Made by a program: the position numbers and the translations under genes
Shown: in pieces, positions 1-4,745 of the stretch
Position numbering within the stretch: the stretch's first letter is position 1
How the letters are laid out: each line of letters opens with the position of its first letter
The notes under the pieces: generated by a model
The model's input: the letters and a program-made list of their open reading frames with translations, nothing else
Told to the model about the DNA's origin: nothing
Databases searched by the model: none
From: Bacillota bacterium
Lineage (GTDB): Bacteria > Bacillota > Dethiobacteria > Dethiobacterales > Dethiobacteraceae
Assembly (NCBI GenBank): GCA_012841735.1
Contig: DUUE01000030.1
Location: 1 to 5,537 of the forward strand
DNA: 5,537 nucleotides
Direction: 5' to 3'

Positions 1-1
1 G

Positions 2-976
2 CAGCGGCGTTCCGATTTGACGCGCGCCGGGCTTTATGTTTCCGCCATCAATGTAGTAGCTTACCTGGGGCTTTTTCTCTACGCCGGCACACTGCGCTTC
101 GAATATGATATTTTGCGGGAGTTCAGCATCAGTATTTTGGCTGCCGTGGGCAACGGTGTCCTGTCCGCGGTCCTGGCCATTGGCCTGTTGCCCTATCTGG
201 AAAGCGGCTTCGGTCTTACTACTTCGGTAACACTGCTGGAACTGGCCAACCCCGGTCATCCGCTGCTGAAACAGCTGCTGATGGAAGCGCCGGGGACATA
301 TCACCACAGTCTCATTGTGGCCAACCTGGCGGAAGCGGCTGCGGAAGCTGTGGGCGCGGACCCGCTTTTGGCCCGTGTCGGTGCTTTTTATCATGATATC
401 GGCAAACTGAAAAGACCCTACTTTTTTATTGAGAATCAGCTGGGGCCCAACCCGCACGAGAAAATTTCGCCCAATTTAAGCACGCTGATTATTACATCCC
501 ACGTCAAAGACGGGATGGAGCTGGCGAAAAAAGCCAAATTGCCCCGGGTGATACAGGATATTATTGTCCAGCACCATGGCAACAGCCTTGTTTCCTTTTT
601 CTACCGGCAGGCGGAGAAAAACCCCGACAGCAAGGATGTTCTGCGGGAGGAAGATTTTCGTTATGAAGCACCCGTACCGCAGACAAAAGAAGCGGCCATT
701 ATCCTTTTGGCCGATGCGGTGGAAGCCGCAGTCCGTTCCCTGAATAAGCCGCTGGCGGGCCGGGTAGAGGCTGTTGTGCGCAAAATTATCAAAGACAAGC
801 TGGATGACGGGCAGTTTGACCAGTGCAATATCACCCTCAAGGAACTTGACATCATTGCCCAGACTTTTGTCAGAATCCTCACCGGTATTTACCATACGCG
901 CATAGAGTACCCGGAAAAAGAACTGAAAGCGGAAATTGAGAGGAGCAGAAAAGATGGCAGTACTGGTGAACAATGA
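2..976 (+). CDS. pgpH: Cyclic-di-AMP phosphodiesterase PgpH (7TM-HD family), 5' end outside the window
   Basis: This is the C-terminal part of a 7TM-HD membrane phosphodiesterase (PgpH, YqfF in Bacillus). The family hydrolyses cyclic-di-AMP on the cytoplasmic face of the membrane. The frame is open to the left edge, so the gene starts upstream; the TTG at 17 is only an internal Leu codon. Numbering from that codon, two hydrophobic segments (about residues 8-24 and 37-61) are the last helices of the 7TM domain. The HD domain follows, with His96-His97, the His126-Asp127 pair in YHDIGK, His162, His186-His187 in QHHGN and Asp233 in LADAVEAA. These are the expected metal-binding positions. The C-terminus is charged and its last codons overlap ybeY by 23 bases, which implies co-transcription. 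The missing N-terminal part normally carries an extracytoplasmic domain and the remaining membrane helices. No lesion is visible. Confidence 0.95.
   Translation, partial: QRRSDLTRAGLYVSAINVVAYLGLFLYAGTLRFEYDILREFSISILAAVGNGVLSAVLAIGLLPYLESGFGLTTSVTLLELANPGHPLLKQLLMEAPGTYHHSLIVANLAEAAAEAVGADPLLARVGAFYHDIGKLKRPYFFIENQLGPNPHEKISPNLSTLIITSHVKDGMELAKKAKLPRVIQDIIVQHHGNSLVSFFYRQAEKNPDSKDVLREEDFRYEAPVPQTKEAAIILLADAVEAAVRSLNKPLAGRVEAVVRKIIKDKLDDGQFDQCNITLKELDIIAQTFVRILTGIYHTRIEYPEKELKAEIERSRKDGSTGEQ
941..945 (+). promoter_or_regulatory. Ribosome binding site of ybeY, inside the end of pgpH
   Basis: AGGAG lies 8 bases before the ATG at 954. It supports that ATG over the in-frame TTG at 936, which would add six residues and has no comparable site. 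The site lies within the last codons of pgpH. Confidence 0.75.
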
Positions 977-1406
977 TACAAACAGGCAGCTGGCGCCGGA
1001 TGTGCTGGCTGCCATGGAAAAAATCGCCGCGACTGCCTTAAGCGAGCACGGACTGCAGCCGGAGGCGGAAATCAGCCTGACCGTCTGTGACAATGCCGCA
1101 ATCCGGGAAATTAACAAAACCTGGCGGCAGGTGGATGAACCTACCGATGTGCTCTCCTTTCCCCTGTGGGGGGAAGAAGAAACGGTTCCCCGGGGCCGGG
1201 TGCCTTTGGGGGATATAGTTATTTCCCTGGAAAAAGCTTTGGCACAGGCGGAAGAATACGGCCACAGCCCGGAACGGGAAATTCTTTATCTTTTTACTCA
1301 CGGCGTCCTGCACCTGCTTGGTTATGATCATATGGAAGAAGCGGACCGGCAGAAAATGCGTGCAGCGGAAGAAAAACTGCTGCACGCGGTGGGGGCAATC
1401 CGATGA
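954..1406 (+). CDS. ybeY: Endoribonuclease YbeY, 16S rRNA maturation and ribosome quality control
   Basis: YbeY is a single-strand metallo-endoribonuclease of the UPF0054 family, needed for 16S rRNA 3'-end processing and 70S quality control in the cytoplasm. The 150-residue product has the usual family length. The zinc motif H-x3-H-x5-H is complete: His116, His120 and His126 in HGVLHLLGYDH. The other signature, WRQVDEPTDVLSFP, carries the conserved Arg58 and the PTDVLSFP strand; the GDI motif follows near residues 86-88. The start at the ATG is chosen from the AGGAG 8 bases upstream. It overlaps the end of pgpH by 23 bases, and its TGA overlaps the dgkA ATG, so translation of the three genes is probably coupled. 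In B. subtilis the same neighbours occur (yqfF-yqfG-dgkA). Nothing abnormal is visible. Confidence 0.96.
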   Translation: MAVLVNNDTNRQLAPDVLAAMEKIAATALSEHGLQPEAEISLTVCDNAAIREINKTWRQVDEPTDVLSFPLWGEEETVPRGRVPLGDIVISLEKALAQAEEYGHSPEREILYLFTHGVLHLLGYDHMEEADRQKMRAAEEKLLHAVGAIR

Positions 1407-1780
1407 AGTATAAAAACAAAACTTTTAAAAGCAGCCTGTATTATGCTTTCTGCGGCCTTGCCGATGCCTGGCGCAGTGAGCGCAACTTGCGTTTTCACAC
1501 GGCAGCCGCCCTGCTTGCCCTGGTATGCGGCATCTGGCTGGACGTAAGGGGGCTGGAGTGGCTTTTTTTGTTTTCCGCCATTTTTCTCGTCCTTACCATG
1601 GAGATGCTAAATACGGCACTGGAAAGAGTGGTGGACCTGTTTACTTCCGAATATCATCCCCTGGCCCGGCTGGCAAAAAATGCGGCGGCGGGTGCCGCCC
1701 TCCTGGCGGCAGTCTATGCCGTTATCACGGGCTGCATGCTCTTTCTGCCCAAAATCCTGGCCAAATTTAATGTTTTTTAA
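1403..1780 (+). CDS. dgkA: Diacylglycerol/undecaprenol kinase family protein DgkA
   Basis: This is a small integral-membrane lipid kinase of the DgkA family. In Gram-positive bacteria members mainly phosphorylate undecaprenol with ATP, feeding the lipid carrier for cell-wall synthesis. The 125-residue product has the normal length: an N-terminal amphipathic part with SERNLRFH (Glu26) and three hydrophobic segments near residues 33-47, 52-68 and 94-116. The signature EMLNTALERVVDLF holds Glu67, Asn70 and Glu74. The second signature normally reads AKD; here it is AKN, with Lys92 kept and Asn93 in place of the Asp. That position is important in the E. coli enzyme, so activity may differ, or a base may have been miscalled in a run of A. 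The start ATG overlaps the ybeY stop (ATGA), with a G-rich stretch at 1391-1395 as a modest ribosome site. The family is certain; the precise substrate is inferred from Gram-positive relatives. Confidence 0.92.
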   Translation: MKYKNKTFKSSLYYAFCGLADAWRSERNLRFHTAAALLALVCGIWLDVRGLEWLFLFSAIFLVLTMEMLNTALERVVDLFTSEYHPLARLAKNAAAGAALLAAVYAVITGCMLFLPKILAKFNVF

Positions 1781-1812
1781 TAAATTGATAAAGCCTTTTT
1801 AATGGACTTTTG

Positions 1813-1822
1813 CTACGCTGTA
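1813..1822 (+). repeat. Ten-base intergenic repeat, copy 1
   Basis: CTACGCTGTA here is the exact reverse complement of 5500-5509. Both copies sit in short non-coding gaps. The match does not extend on either side, so it may be chance. Confidence 0.3.
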
Positions 1823-1849
1823 AATAACTGTTAGTTTTGAGAAAGTGAC

Positions 1850-1855
1850 GGGGGG
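1850..1855 (+). promoter_or_regulatory. Probable G-rich ribosome binding site of the DUF881 gene
   Basis: A run of six G lies 10 bases before the ATG at 1866 and can pair with the anti-Shine-Dalgarno using G-U wobble. It is weak but better than anything before the GTG at 1845 or the ATG at 1893, the other in-frame starts. Confidence 0.45.
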
Positions 1856-1865
1856 CTGCTCTTGC

Positions 1866-2921
1866 ATGCGCAAAACCAATTCGGTGCTCGTGATGGACAA
1901 AAAGATCCTCGCCCTGATTATCATTATGTTTCTCTGCAACCTTGTTCTGCTTTTTTTCGGCTACCGGCTTCTCTCCAACCACATAACTTCGGGTACTGAA
2001 ATTTTTGCCGACCAGCAGAAAATGGCAAAGGACCTGGTAGAATATAACCGTCGCCTGGCCAAAACCCTTGGTGTTGATACGCGGGCACAGGTCCATGAGG
2101 CTCTTTCCCGTTTCAATTACGAAATTGAACTGGCAACCAATGCGGAAGAATTGAACAAAGTTATTCTCAATTATGCTTCCCGGACACAGGAGAAAGTCCT
2201 GGAAGAATATGAAGCCAAGCAGCGGGAAACAGTCCTGATGCTGATTAACCAGGACCCCAACCTCAAGGATTTGGCGGGCAAGCAGCGCCTTACAGTCAGG
2301 CTGGGGCGGGAGGAAGGCGTTCGTGTGGAACCGGACGGACTGGTAACCGAGGATACAATCACTGCCATTGCCGATACCATTGCGCTCGGCAACCTGGTTC
2401 AGGACCTGGTAGTGGAAATTGAAGTGGAAAACGGGCGCGGCCAGCTGCTTGTGCCGGTGAGCCTTGCTGACCAGATCCGTTCCCTGAACAAAGAAATTGA
2501 TGCGCTGCGGGTTACCGTCCACGACCTGCGGACCCAGGCCGGTTTTGCCGAAATGACGGGCCCCGGTATTTATGTCCGCATTTATGATGCCAAAAATGGT
2601 TACACCAATGATGCCATTATTCACGAAACGGATGTCAGGGATGTAGTCAATGAATTGTTTGCGGCCGGCGCCAGGGGGGTTGATGTGGGCGGCCAGCGGC
2701 TGACGGCCACCAGTGCCATCCGCTGTGTCGGTCCTTCCATCCTGGTCAATGATGAGCGTATTGCGGTCAACCCGGTGGTTATCCGTGCCATCGGCGACCC
2801 GGAGGTGCTGGCCAGCGGCCTGGATATTATTCGTATCACCCTGGAAATATCGCGCCGGCTGACCGTGGAAATTGAGCCGGCGGAGAATCTGACCCTTCCC
2901 GCATATATTCCCAGAAGATAG
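1866..2921 (+). CDS. Single-pass membrane protein with C-terminal DUF881 domain
   Basis: The product (351 residues) belongs to the DUF881 family, related to YlxW/YlxX of Bacillus, whose biochemical function is not established. A short positive N-terminus is followed by one membrane helix at about residues 13-36 with no cleavage site, so most of the protein is probably outside the membrane. Residues 40-190 are mostly charged and predicted helical at first (many E, K, R, Q near 45-125), then mixed; I do not recognise this part. A coiled-coil-like stretch near 199-226 (LADQIRSLNKEIDALR) leads into the DUF881 domain at about 230-350. Its hallmarks are GPGIYVRIYD, VVNELFAAGARGVDVGGQRL, ATSAIRCVGPSILVN and VIRAIGDPEVL. 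Many DUF881 proteins are shorter (from memory, about 230-260 residues), so the long middle segment is unusual. The start is uncertain: GTG 1845 and ATG 1893 are alternatives. cdd begins 12 bases after the stop, so the two are probably co-transcribed. Confidence 0.88.
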   Translation: MRKTNSVLVMDKKILALIIIMFLCNLVLLFFGYRLLSNHITSGTEIFADQQKMAKDLVEYNRRLAKTLGVDTRAQVHEALSRFNYEIELATNAEELNKVILNYASRTQEKVLEEYEAKQRETVLMLINQDPNLKDLAGKQRLTVRLGREEGVRVEPDGLVTEDTITAIADTIALGNLVQDLVVEIEVENGRGQLLVPVSLADQIRSLNKEIDALRVTVHDLRTQAGFAEMTGPGIYVRIYDAKNGYTNDAIIHETDVRDVVNELFAAGARGVDVGGQRLTATSAIRCVGPSILVNDERIAVNPVVIRAIGDPEVLASGLDIIRITLEISRRLTVEIEPAENLTLPAYIPRR

Positions 2922-2924
2922 GAG
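2920..2924 (+). promoter_or_regulatory. Ribosome binding site of cdd, decides between two ATG codons
   Basis: AGGAG overlaps the stop codon of the DUF881 gene. It is only 3 bases from the ATG at 2928 but 9 bases from the in-frame ATG at 2934. The second is therefore the more likely start. Confidence 0.7.
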
Positions 2925-2933
2925 TGCATGCTG

Positions 2934-3320
2934 ATGGAAGATTTTACCCGGCTGCTGGAGGCGGCGGCGGCGGTGCGCAGGCACGCTTATGCTCCCTATT
3001 CCCGTTTCCCCGTGGGGGCGGCGCTGCAGACGGCAGACGGTATGATTTTTACCGGCTGCAACATTGAAAATGTCTCTTTCGGTCTGACTGTCTGCGCTGA
3101 ACGTGTGGCTTGTTTTGCGGCGGTGGCCGCAGGACAGAAAGAACCGGTTGCCCTTGCCCTGGTGGCGGATACCCCGGAACCGCCAGTGCCCTGCGGCGCC
3201 TGCCGCCAGGTCCTGCATGAATTTAGCCCCGCAATGTGGATTGTCTGTGCCGGTCTGAACGGTCAAAAACGGATTTTCCGTCTTTCCGAGCTCCTGCCGG
3301 AGGCATTCAGCGAATTTTAG
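2934..3320 (+). CDS. cdd: Cytidine deaminase
   Basis: Cytidine deaminase converts cytidine and deoxycytidine to uridine and deoxyuridine in pyrimidine salvage, in the cytoplasm. The 128-residue length fits the small homotetrameric type found in Bacillus, in which zinc is held by three cysteines. The motifs are complete: the substrate-site segment AYAPYSRFPVGAAL (19-32), GCNIENVSFG (41-50), the catalytic C-A-E with Cys54 and proton-shuttling Glu56, and PCGAC with zinc ligands Cys87 and Cys90. The ATG at 2934 is preferred over that at 2928 because of the distance from AGGAG. The stop is followed at once by a strong terminator, so cdd ends this transcription unit. In B. subtilis cdd lies directly between dgkA and era; here the DUF881 gene and a reverse-strand gene intervene. 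No oddity is seen in the protein. Confidence 0.97.
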   Translation: MEDFTRLLEAAAAVRRHAYAPYSRFPVGAALQTADGMIFTGCNIENVSFGLTVCAERVACFAAVAAGQKEPVALALVADTPEPPVPCGACRQVLHEFSPAMWIVCAGLNGQKRIFRLSELLPEAFSEF

Positions 3321-3323
3321 CAT

Positions 3324-3351
3324 AAAAAAAAGGCTGCTTCAGCCTTTTTTT
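3324..3351. terminator. Bidirectional intrinsic terminator between convergent genes
   Basis: The stretch is an almost perfect inverted repeat: A8, GGCTG, loop CTT, CAGCC, T7. The 5 bp GC-rich stem is extended by seven A-T pairs, and a T run follows the hairpin on both strands. It can therefore end transcription of cdd on the plus strand and of the small membrane gene on the minus strand. The TGA of the minus gene (3341-3339) and its last three codons, Lys-Lys-Gly, lie inside the hairpin. Confidence 0.92.
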
Positions 3352-3557
3352 GCTCCGTCGCGTTTTTTCCGGTTAAGGTAAAGAATGAAGGCGACGAAAA
3401 AGACGCCCGCCAGCACCACGGCAGGCAGAAACCCGATGACGGGAACGAGCAGCAGACAGGCAAACATCACAATAAAAAATAAAATATTAATTAACAGCGC
3501 ACTGTTACCCAATAGTTGCAGTCTTTTCAGCTCCTGCCTGTTTTGGGAATCAGCCAT
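3339..3557 (-). CDS. Small two-helix membrane protein, function unknown
   Basis: I do not recognise this 72-residue protein. It begins with a polar segment (MADSQNRQELKRL), has two hydrophobic helices at about residues 18-39 and 42-61 split by a short turn around Pro39-Gly42, and ends in a very basic tail (NRKKRDGAKKG). By the positive-inside rule both ends probably face the cytoplasm as a hairpin. There is no enzyme motif and no signal-peptide cleavage site. Evidence that it is real comes from its signals: a perfect AGGAGG 7 bases before the ATG, an extended -10 promoter further upstream, and a terminator at its end. It is transcribed alone, against the cluster, between cdd and era. It could be a membrane-complex accessory or a small toxin-like peptide, but no partner gene is seen and I assign no function. 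Confidence 0.8.
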   Translation of the reverse strand: MADSQNRQELKRLQLLGNSALLINILFFIVMFACLLLVPVIGFLPAVVLAGVFFVAFILYLNRKKRDGAKKG

Positions 3558-3564
3558 TTTTCTC

Positions 3565-3570
3565 CCTCCT
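3565..3570 (-). promoter_or_regulatory. Strong ribosome binding site of the small membrane gene
   Basis: On the minus strand AGGAGG, extended to AGGAGGGAG, lies 7 bases before the ATG at 3557. It is the strongest Shine-Dalgarno in the window and the main support for this short gene. Confidence 0.85.
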
Positions 3571-3627
3571 GACGCAATAGTTCAGAATATTTCCACGGCT
3601 AGTTCCTGCTTTCACATTTCTCTTACC

Positions 3628-3636
3628 ATTATAGCA
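3628..3636 (-). promoter_or_regulatory. Extended -10 promoter for the small membrane gene
   Basis: The minus strand reads TGCTATAAT: a perfect consensus TATAAT (3633 down to 3628) with the TGn extension. The best -35 candidate at 17-base spacing (TGGCCT) matches only 3 of 6, as is common in extended -10 promoters. Initiation near 3621 would give a leader of about 60 bases. It points away from era, so the 3558-3844 gap is divergent. Confidence 0.7.
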
Positions 3637-3681
3637 TAGCCACAGGGGTCAGGCCAGATTTTCTGCATTTTCTCTGCGTCC

Positions 3682-3714
3682 GCCGGCACCACGTCGGTGC
3701 AGTGGCCGTTTTTT
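3682..3714 (+). terminator. Terminator-like hairpin with T6 tract in the era leader
   Basis: GCACC (3686-3690) pairs with GGTGC (3696-3700) around the loop ACGTC. A further GCC/GGC pairing (3682-3684 with 3704-3706) lies across a small internal loop, and TTTTTT at 3709-3714 follows two bases later. It could stop read-through from cdd or act as an attenuator for era. The stem is interrupted, so it is weaker than the terminator at 3324-3351. Confidence 0.45.
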
Positions 3715-3741
3715 CCTGCCCCGGGTTGCCGGGCGGGCAGG
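3715..3741 (+). other. Strong GC hairpin following the T tract
   Basis: CCTGCCC (3715-3721) pairs with GGGCAGG (3735-3741), and CGG/CCG closes a GTTG loop inside with a 3-base bulge. The loop arm 3724-3732 can instead pair with 3683-3690, the 5' arm of the preceding terminator-like hairpin. Only pairing is shown; function is inferred. Confidence 0.4.
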
Positions 3742-3831
3742 GGCGGGAAAACACCTCCCGGAGAAGACGGCCGGGAAGCGCCCGCGTGCAAGCTGCAGGA
3801 TAATCGGCGGGAAACGGAGAAACCTAAGACC

Positions 3832-3838
3832 GAGGTGG
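3832..3838 (+). promoter_or_regulatory. Ribosome binding site of era
   Basis: GAGGTGG lies 6 bases before the ATG at 3845. The upstream CACCTC at 3752-3757 is complementary to its first six bases and could mask it. Confidence 0.7.
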
Positions 3839-3844
3839 TGAAGC

Positions 3845-4735
3845 ATGTTTCGTTCCGGCTTTGTAGCCCTGACCGGCCGGCCCAATGTGGGCAAATCCAC
3901 TTTACTGAATACCCTCATTGGGGAAAAAATGGCCATTATTTCGGAAAAACCGCAGACAACACGCAACCAGATTCGCGGAATTCTCACCACGGCAGATTAC
4001 CAGCTGGTTTTTCTCGATACGCCGGGCATCCATAAACCGCAGCACAAACTGGGGGAAAAAATGGTGGAGATTGCTCTCAGAACGCTGCAGGAAGTGGATT
4101 TGATCCTCTTTCTTGCCGATGCGGTTGCCGGACCCGGCGGCGGTGATGAATATGTGCTGGAAAAATTAAAAAATGTGAAAACGCCGGTGATACTGGTGAT
4201 CAATAAAACGGACCGCAGCGGCAGGAGCCGGGCACTGGAGCTGATAAGCCATTACTCCGGTCTTTTTGCTTTTCAGGGTGCAGTCGCCATTTCCGCCCTG
4301 GAGGGGACAGGTACAGACGAACTGCTGCAGCTGATGCTTACACACCTGCCGGAAGGACCGTTGTATTACCCGGCGGACATGGTGACCGACCAGCCGGAGC
4401 GGTTTATTGTGGCTGAACTGATCCGGGAAAAACTGTTGCAGTTGACACGCGATGAAGTGCCCCATGCAATTGCGGTGGAAATAGTGTCCCAGCGCAACCG
4501 GCCGGGACGGGAACTGGTGGATATAGAAGCCAATATATATGTGGAGCGGGAATCCCAAAAAGGAATTGTCATCGGCAAAGGCGGTATGTTGTTAAAAGAA
4601 GCGGGCAGGCTGGCCAGGCTGGATATTGAAGCGCTGCTGGGCGTGCCCGTCAATTTAAAGCTGTGGGTAAAGGTGAAAACCGACTGGCGCAATAAAACAG
4701 GCTCCTGGCACTCCATGGGGCTGGAACTGGAATAG
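3845..4735 (+). CDS. era: GTPase Era, 30S ribosome assembly
   Basis: Era is an essential GTPase that binds the 3' end of 16S rRNA through its KH domain and assists late 30S assembly. The 296-residue protein has the normal length and all motifs: G1 GRPNVGKS (11-18), G2 around Thr38-Thr39 in QTTRNQIRG, G3 DTPG (58-61), G4 NKTD (120-123) and G5 SAL (150-152). The linker signature YYPADMVTDQPERF (174-187) and the type-II KH domain with GIVIGKGG (240-247; GxxG loop 244-247) follow, ending in LWVKVKTDWRNK. The ATG is supported by GAGGTGG 6 bases upstream. A structured leader precedes it and recO follows within a few bases, so era-recO probably form a unit separate from pgpH-cdd. YbeY in the same cluster also acts on the 16S 3' end. 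Identification is certain. Confidence 0.98.
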   Translation: MFRSGFVALTGRPNVGKSTLLNTLIGEKMAIISEKPQTTRNQIRGILTTADYQLVFLDTPGIHKPQHKLGEKMVEIALRTLQEVDLILFLADAVAGPGGGDEYVLEKLKNVKTPVILVINKTDRSGRSRALELISHYSGLFAFQGAVAISALEGTGTDELLQLMLTHLPEGPLYYPADMVTDQPERFIVAELIREKLLQLTRDEVPHAIAVEIVSQRNRPGRELVDIEANIYVERESQKGIVIGKGGMLLKEAGRLARLDIEALLGVPVNLKLWVKVKTDWRNKTGSWHSMGLELE

Positions 4736-4739
4736 AGGG
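4735..4739 (+). promoter_or_regulatory. Ribosome binding site of recO, favours the GTG start
   Basis: GAGGG overlaps the era stop codon and directly abuts the ATG at 4740, leaving no spacer. The in-frame GTG at 4746 stands 6 bases away, a normal distance. Confidence 0.5.
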
Positions 4740-4745
4740 ATGACA

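Larger units (their letters stand above)
1781..1865 (+). other. Intergenic gap dgkA to the DUF881 gene, no convincing promoter or terminator
   Basis: This 85-base AT-rich gap is the only sizeable break in the left half of the cluster. A weak AT-only pairing (AATTTA near the dgkA end with TAAATT at 1781-1786) and a T5 run at 1796-1800 do not make a credible intrinsic terminator. TTGATA at 1785-1790 resembles a -35 box, but no good -10 box stands 16-18 bases after it. TAAATA at 1821-1826 is at the wrong spacing. The decamer CTACGCTGTA at 1813-1822 recurs inverted after recO. Confidence 0.5.
3637..3844 (+). other. GC-rich structured leader/intergenic region upstream of era
   Basis: There is no credible gene here; frames overlapping it have no recognisable protein and run into era. 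The DNA can form at least four hairpins on the plus strand: 3682-3706, 3715-3741, 3756-3776 (TCCCGG/CCGGGA) and 3781-3811 (CCCGC/GCGGG). CACCTC at 3752-3757 and CACCAC at 3687-3692 are complementary to parts of the era ribosome site at 3832-3840. I found no clear plus-strand promoter; TTCACA at 3611-3616 resembles a -35 box, but only a poor CATAGC follows at 18-base spacing. Confidence 0.45.

Noticed and set aside
17..19. TTG as start of pgpH
   Set aside because: The frame is open upstream with family-like residues (RRSD), and the 7TM domain would be cut; the gene begins outside the window.
476..1117. A 213-codon minus-strand frame opposite pgpH and ybeY
   Set aside because: It lies opposite two clearly identified proteins, has no recognisable motif, and crosses their junction.
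1763..1800. Possible terminator after dgkA
   Set aside because: Only AT pairs (AATTTA/TAAATT) with a long loop, and the T5 run is separated from the stem; not stable enough to call.
1785..1826. Possible promoter for the DUF881 gene (TTGATA, then TAAATA)
   Set aside because: The two boxes are 30 bases apart, and no -10 match occurs at 16-18 bases from TTGATA.
1767..3323. A 518-codon open frame on the minus strand across the DUF881 and cdd genes
   Set aside because: Its codons are in register with the plus-strand codons, so it stays open only because TTA, CTA and TCA are rare in the real genes. It has no ribosome site, its composition is not protein-like, and it runs through a gene junction.
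3611..3640. Possible era promoter (TTCACA with CATAGC at 18 bases)
   Set aside because: The -35 matches 5 of 6 but the -10 only 3 of 6; it overlaps the much better opposite-strand promoter, so I do not call it.
3649..3990. A 113-codon minus-strand frame over the era leader and era start
   Set aside because: It is arginine- and proline-rich as expected from GC-rich antisense, without a ribosome site, and overlaps the era P-loop region.
3697..4035. A 112-codon plus-strand frame beginning in the era leader
   Set aside because: Its first part is low-complexity GC-rich translation and its second part is a frame-shifted reading of the start of era; there is no ribosome site.
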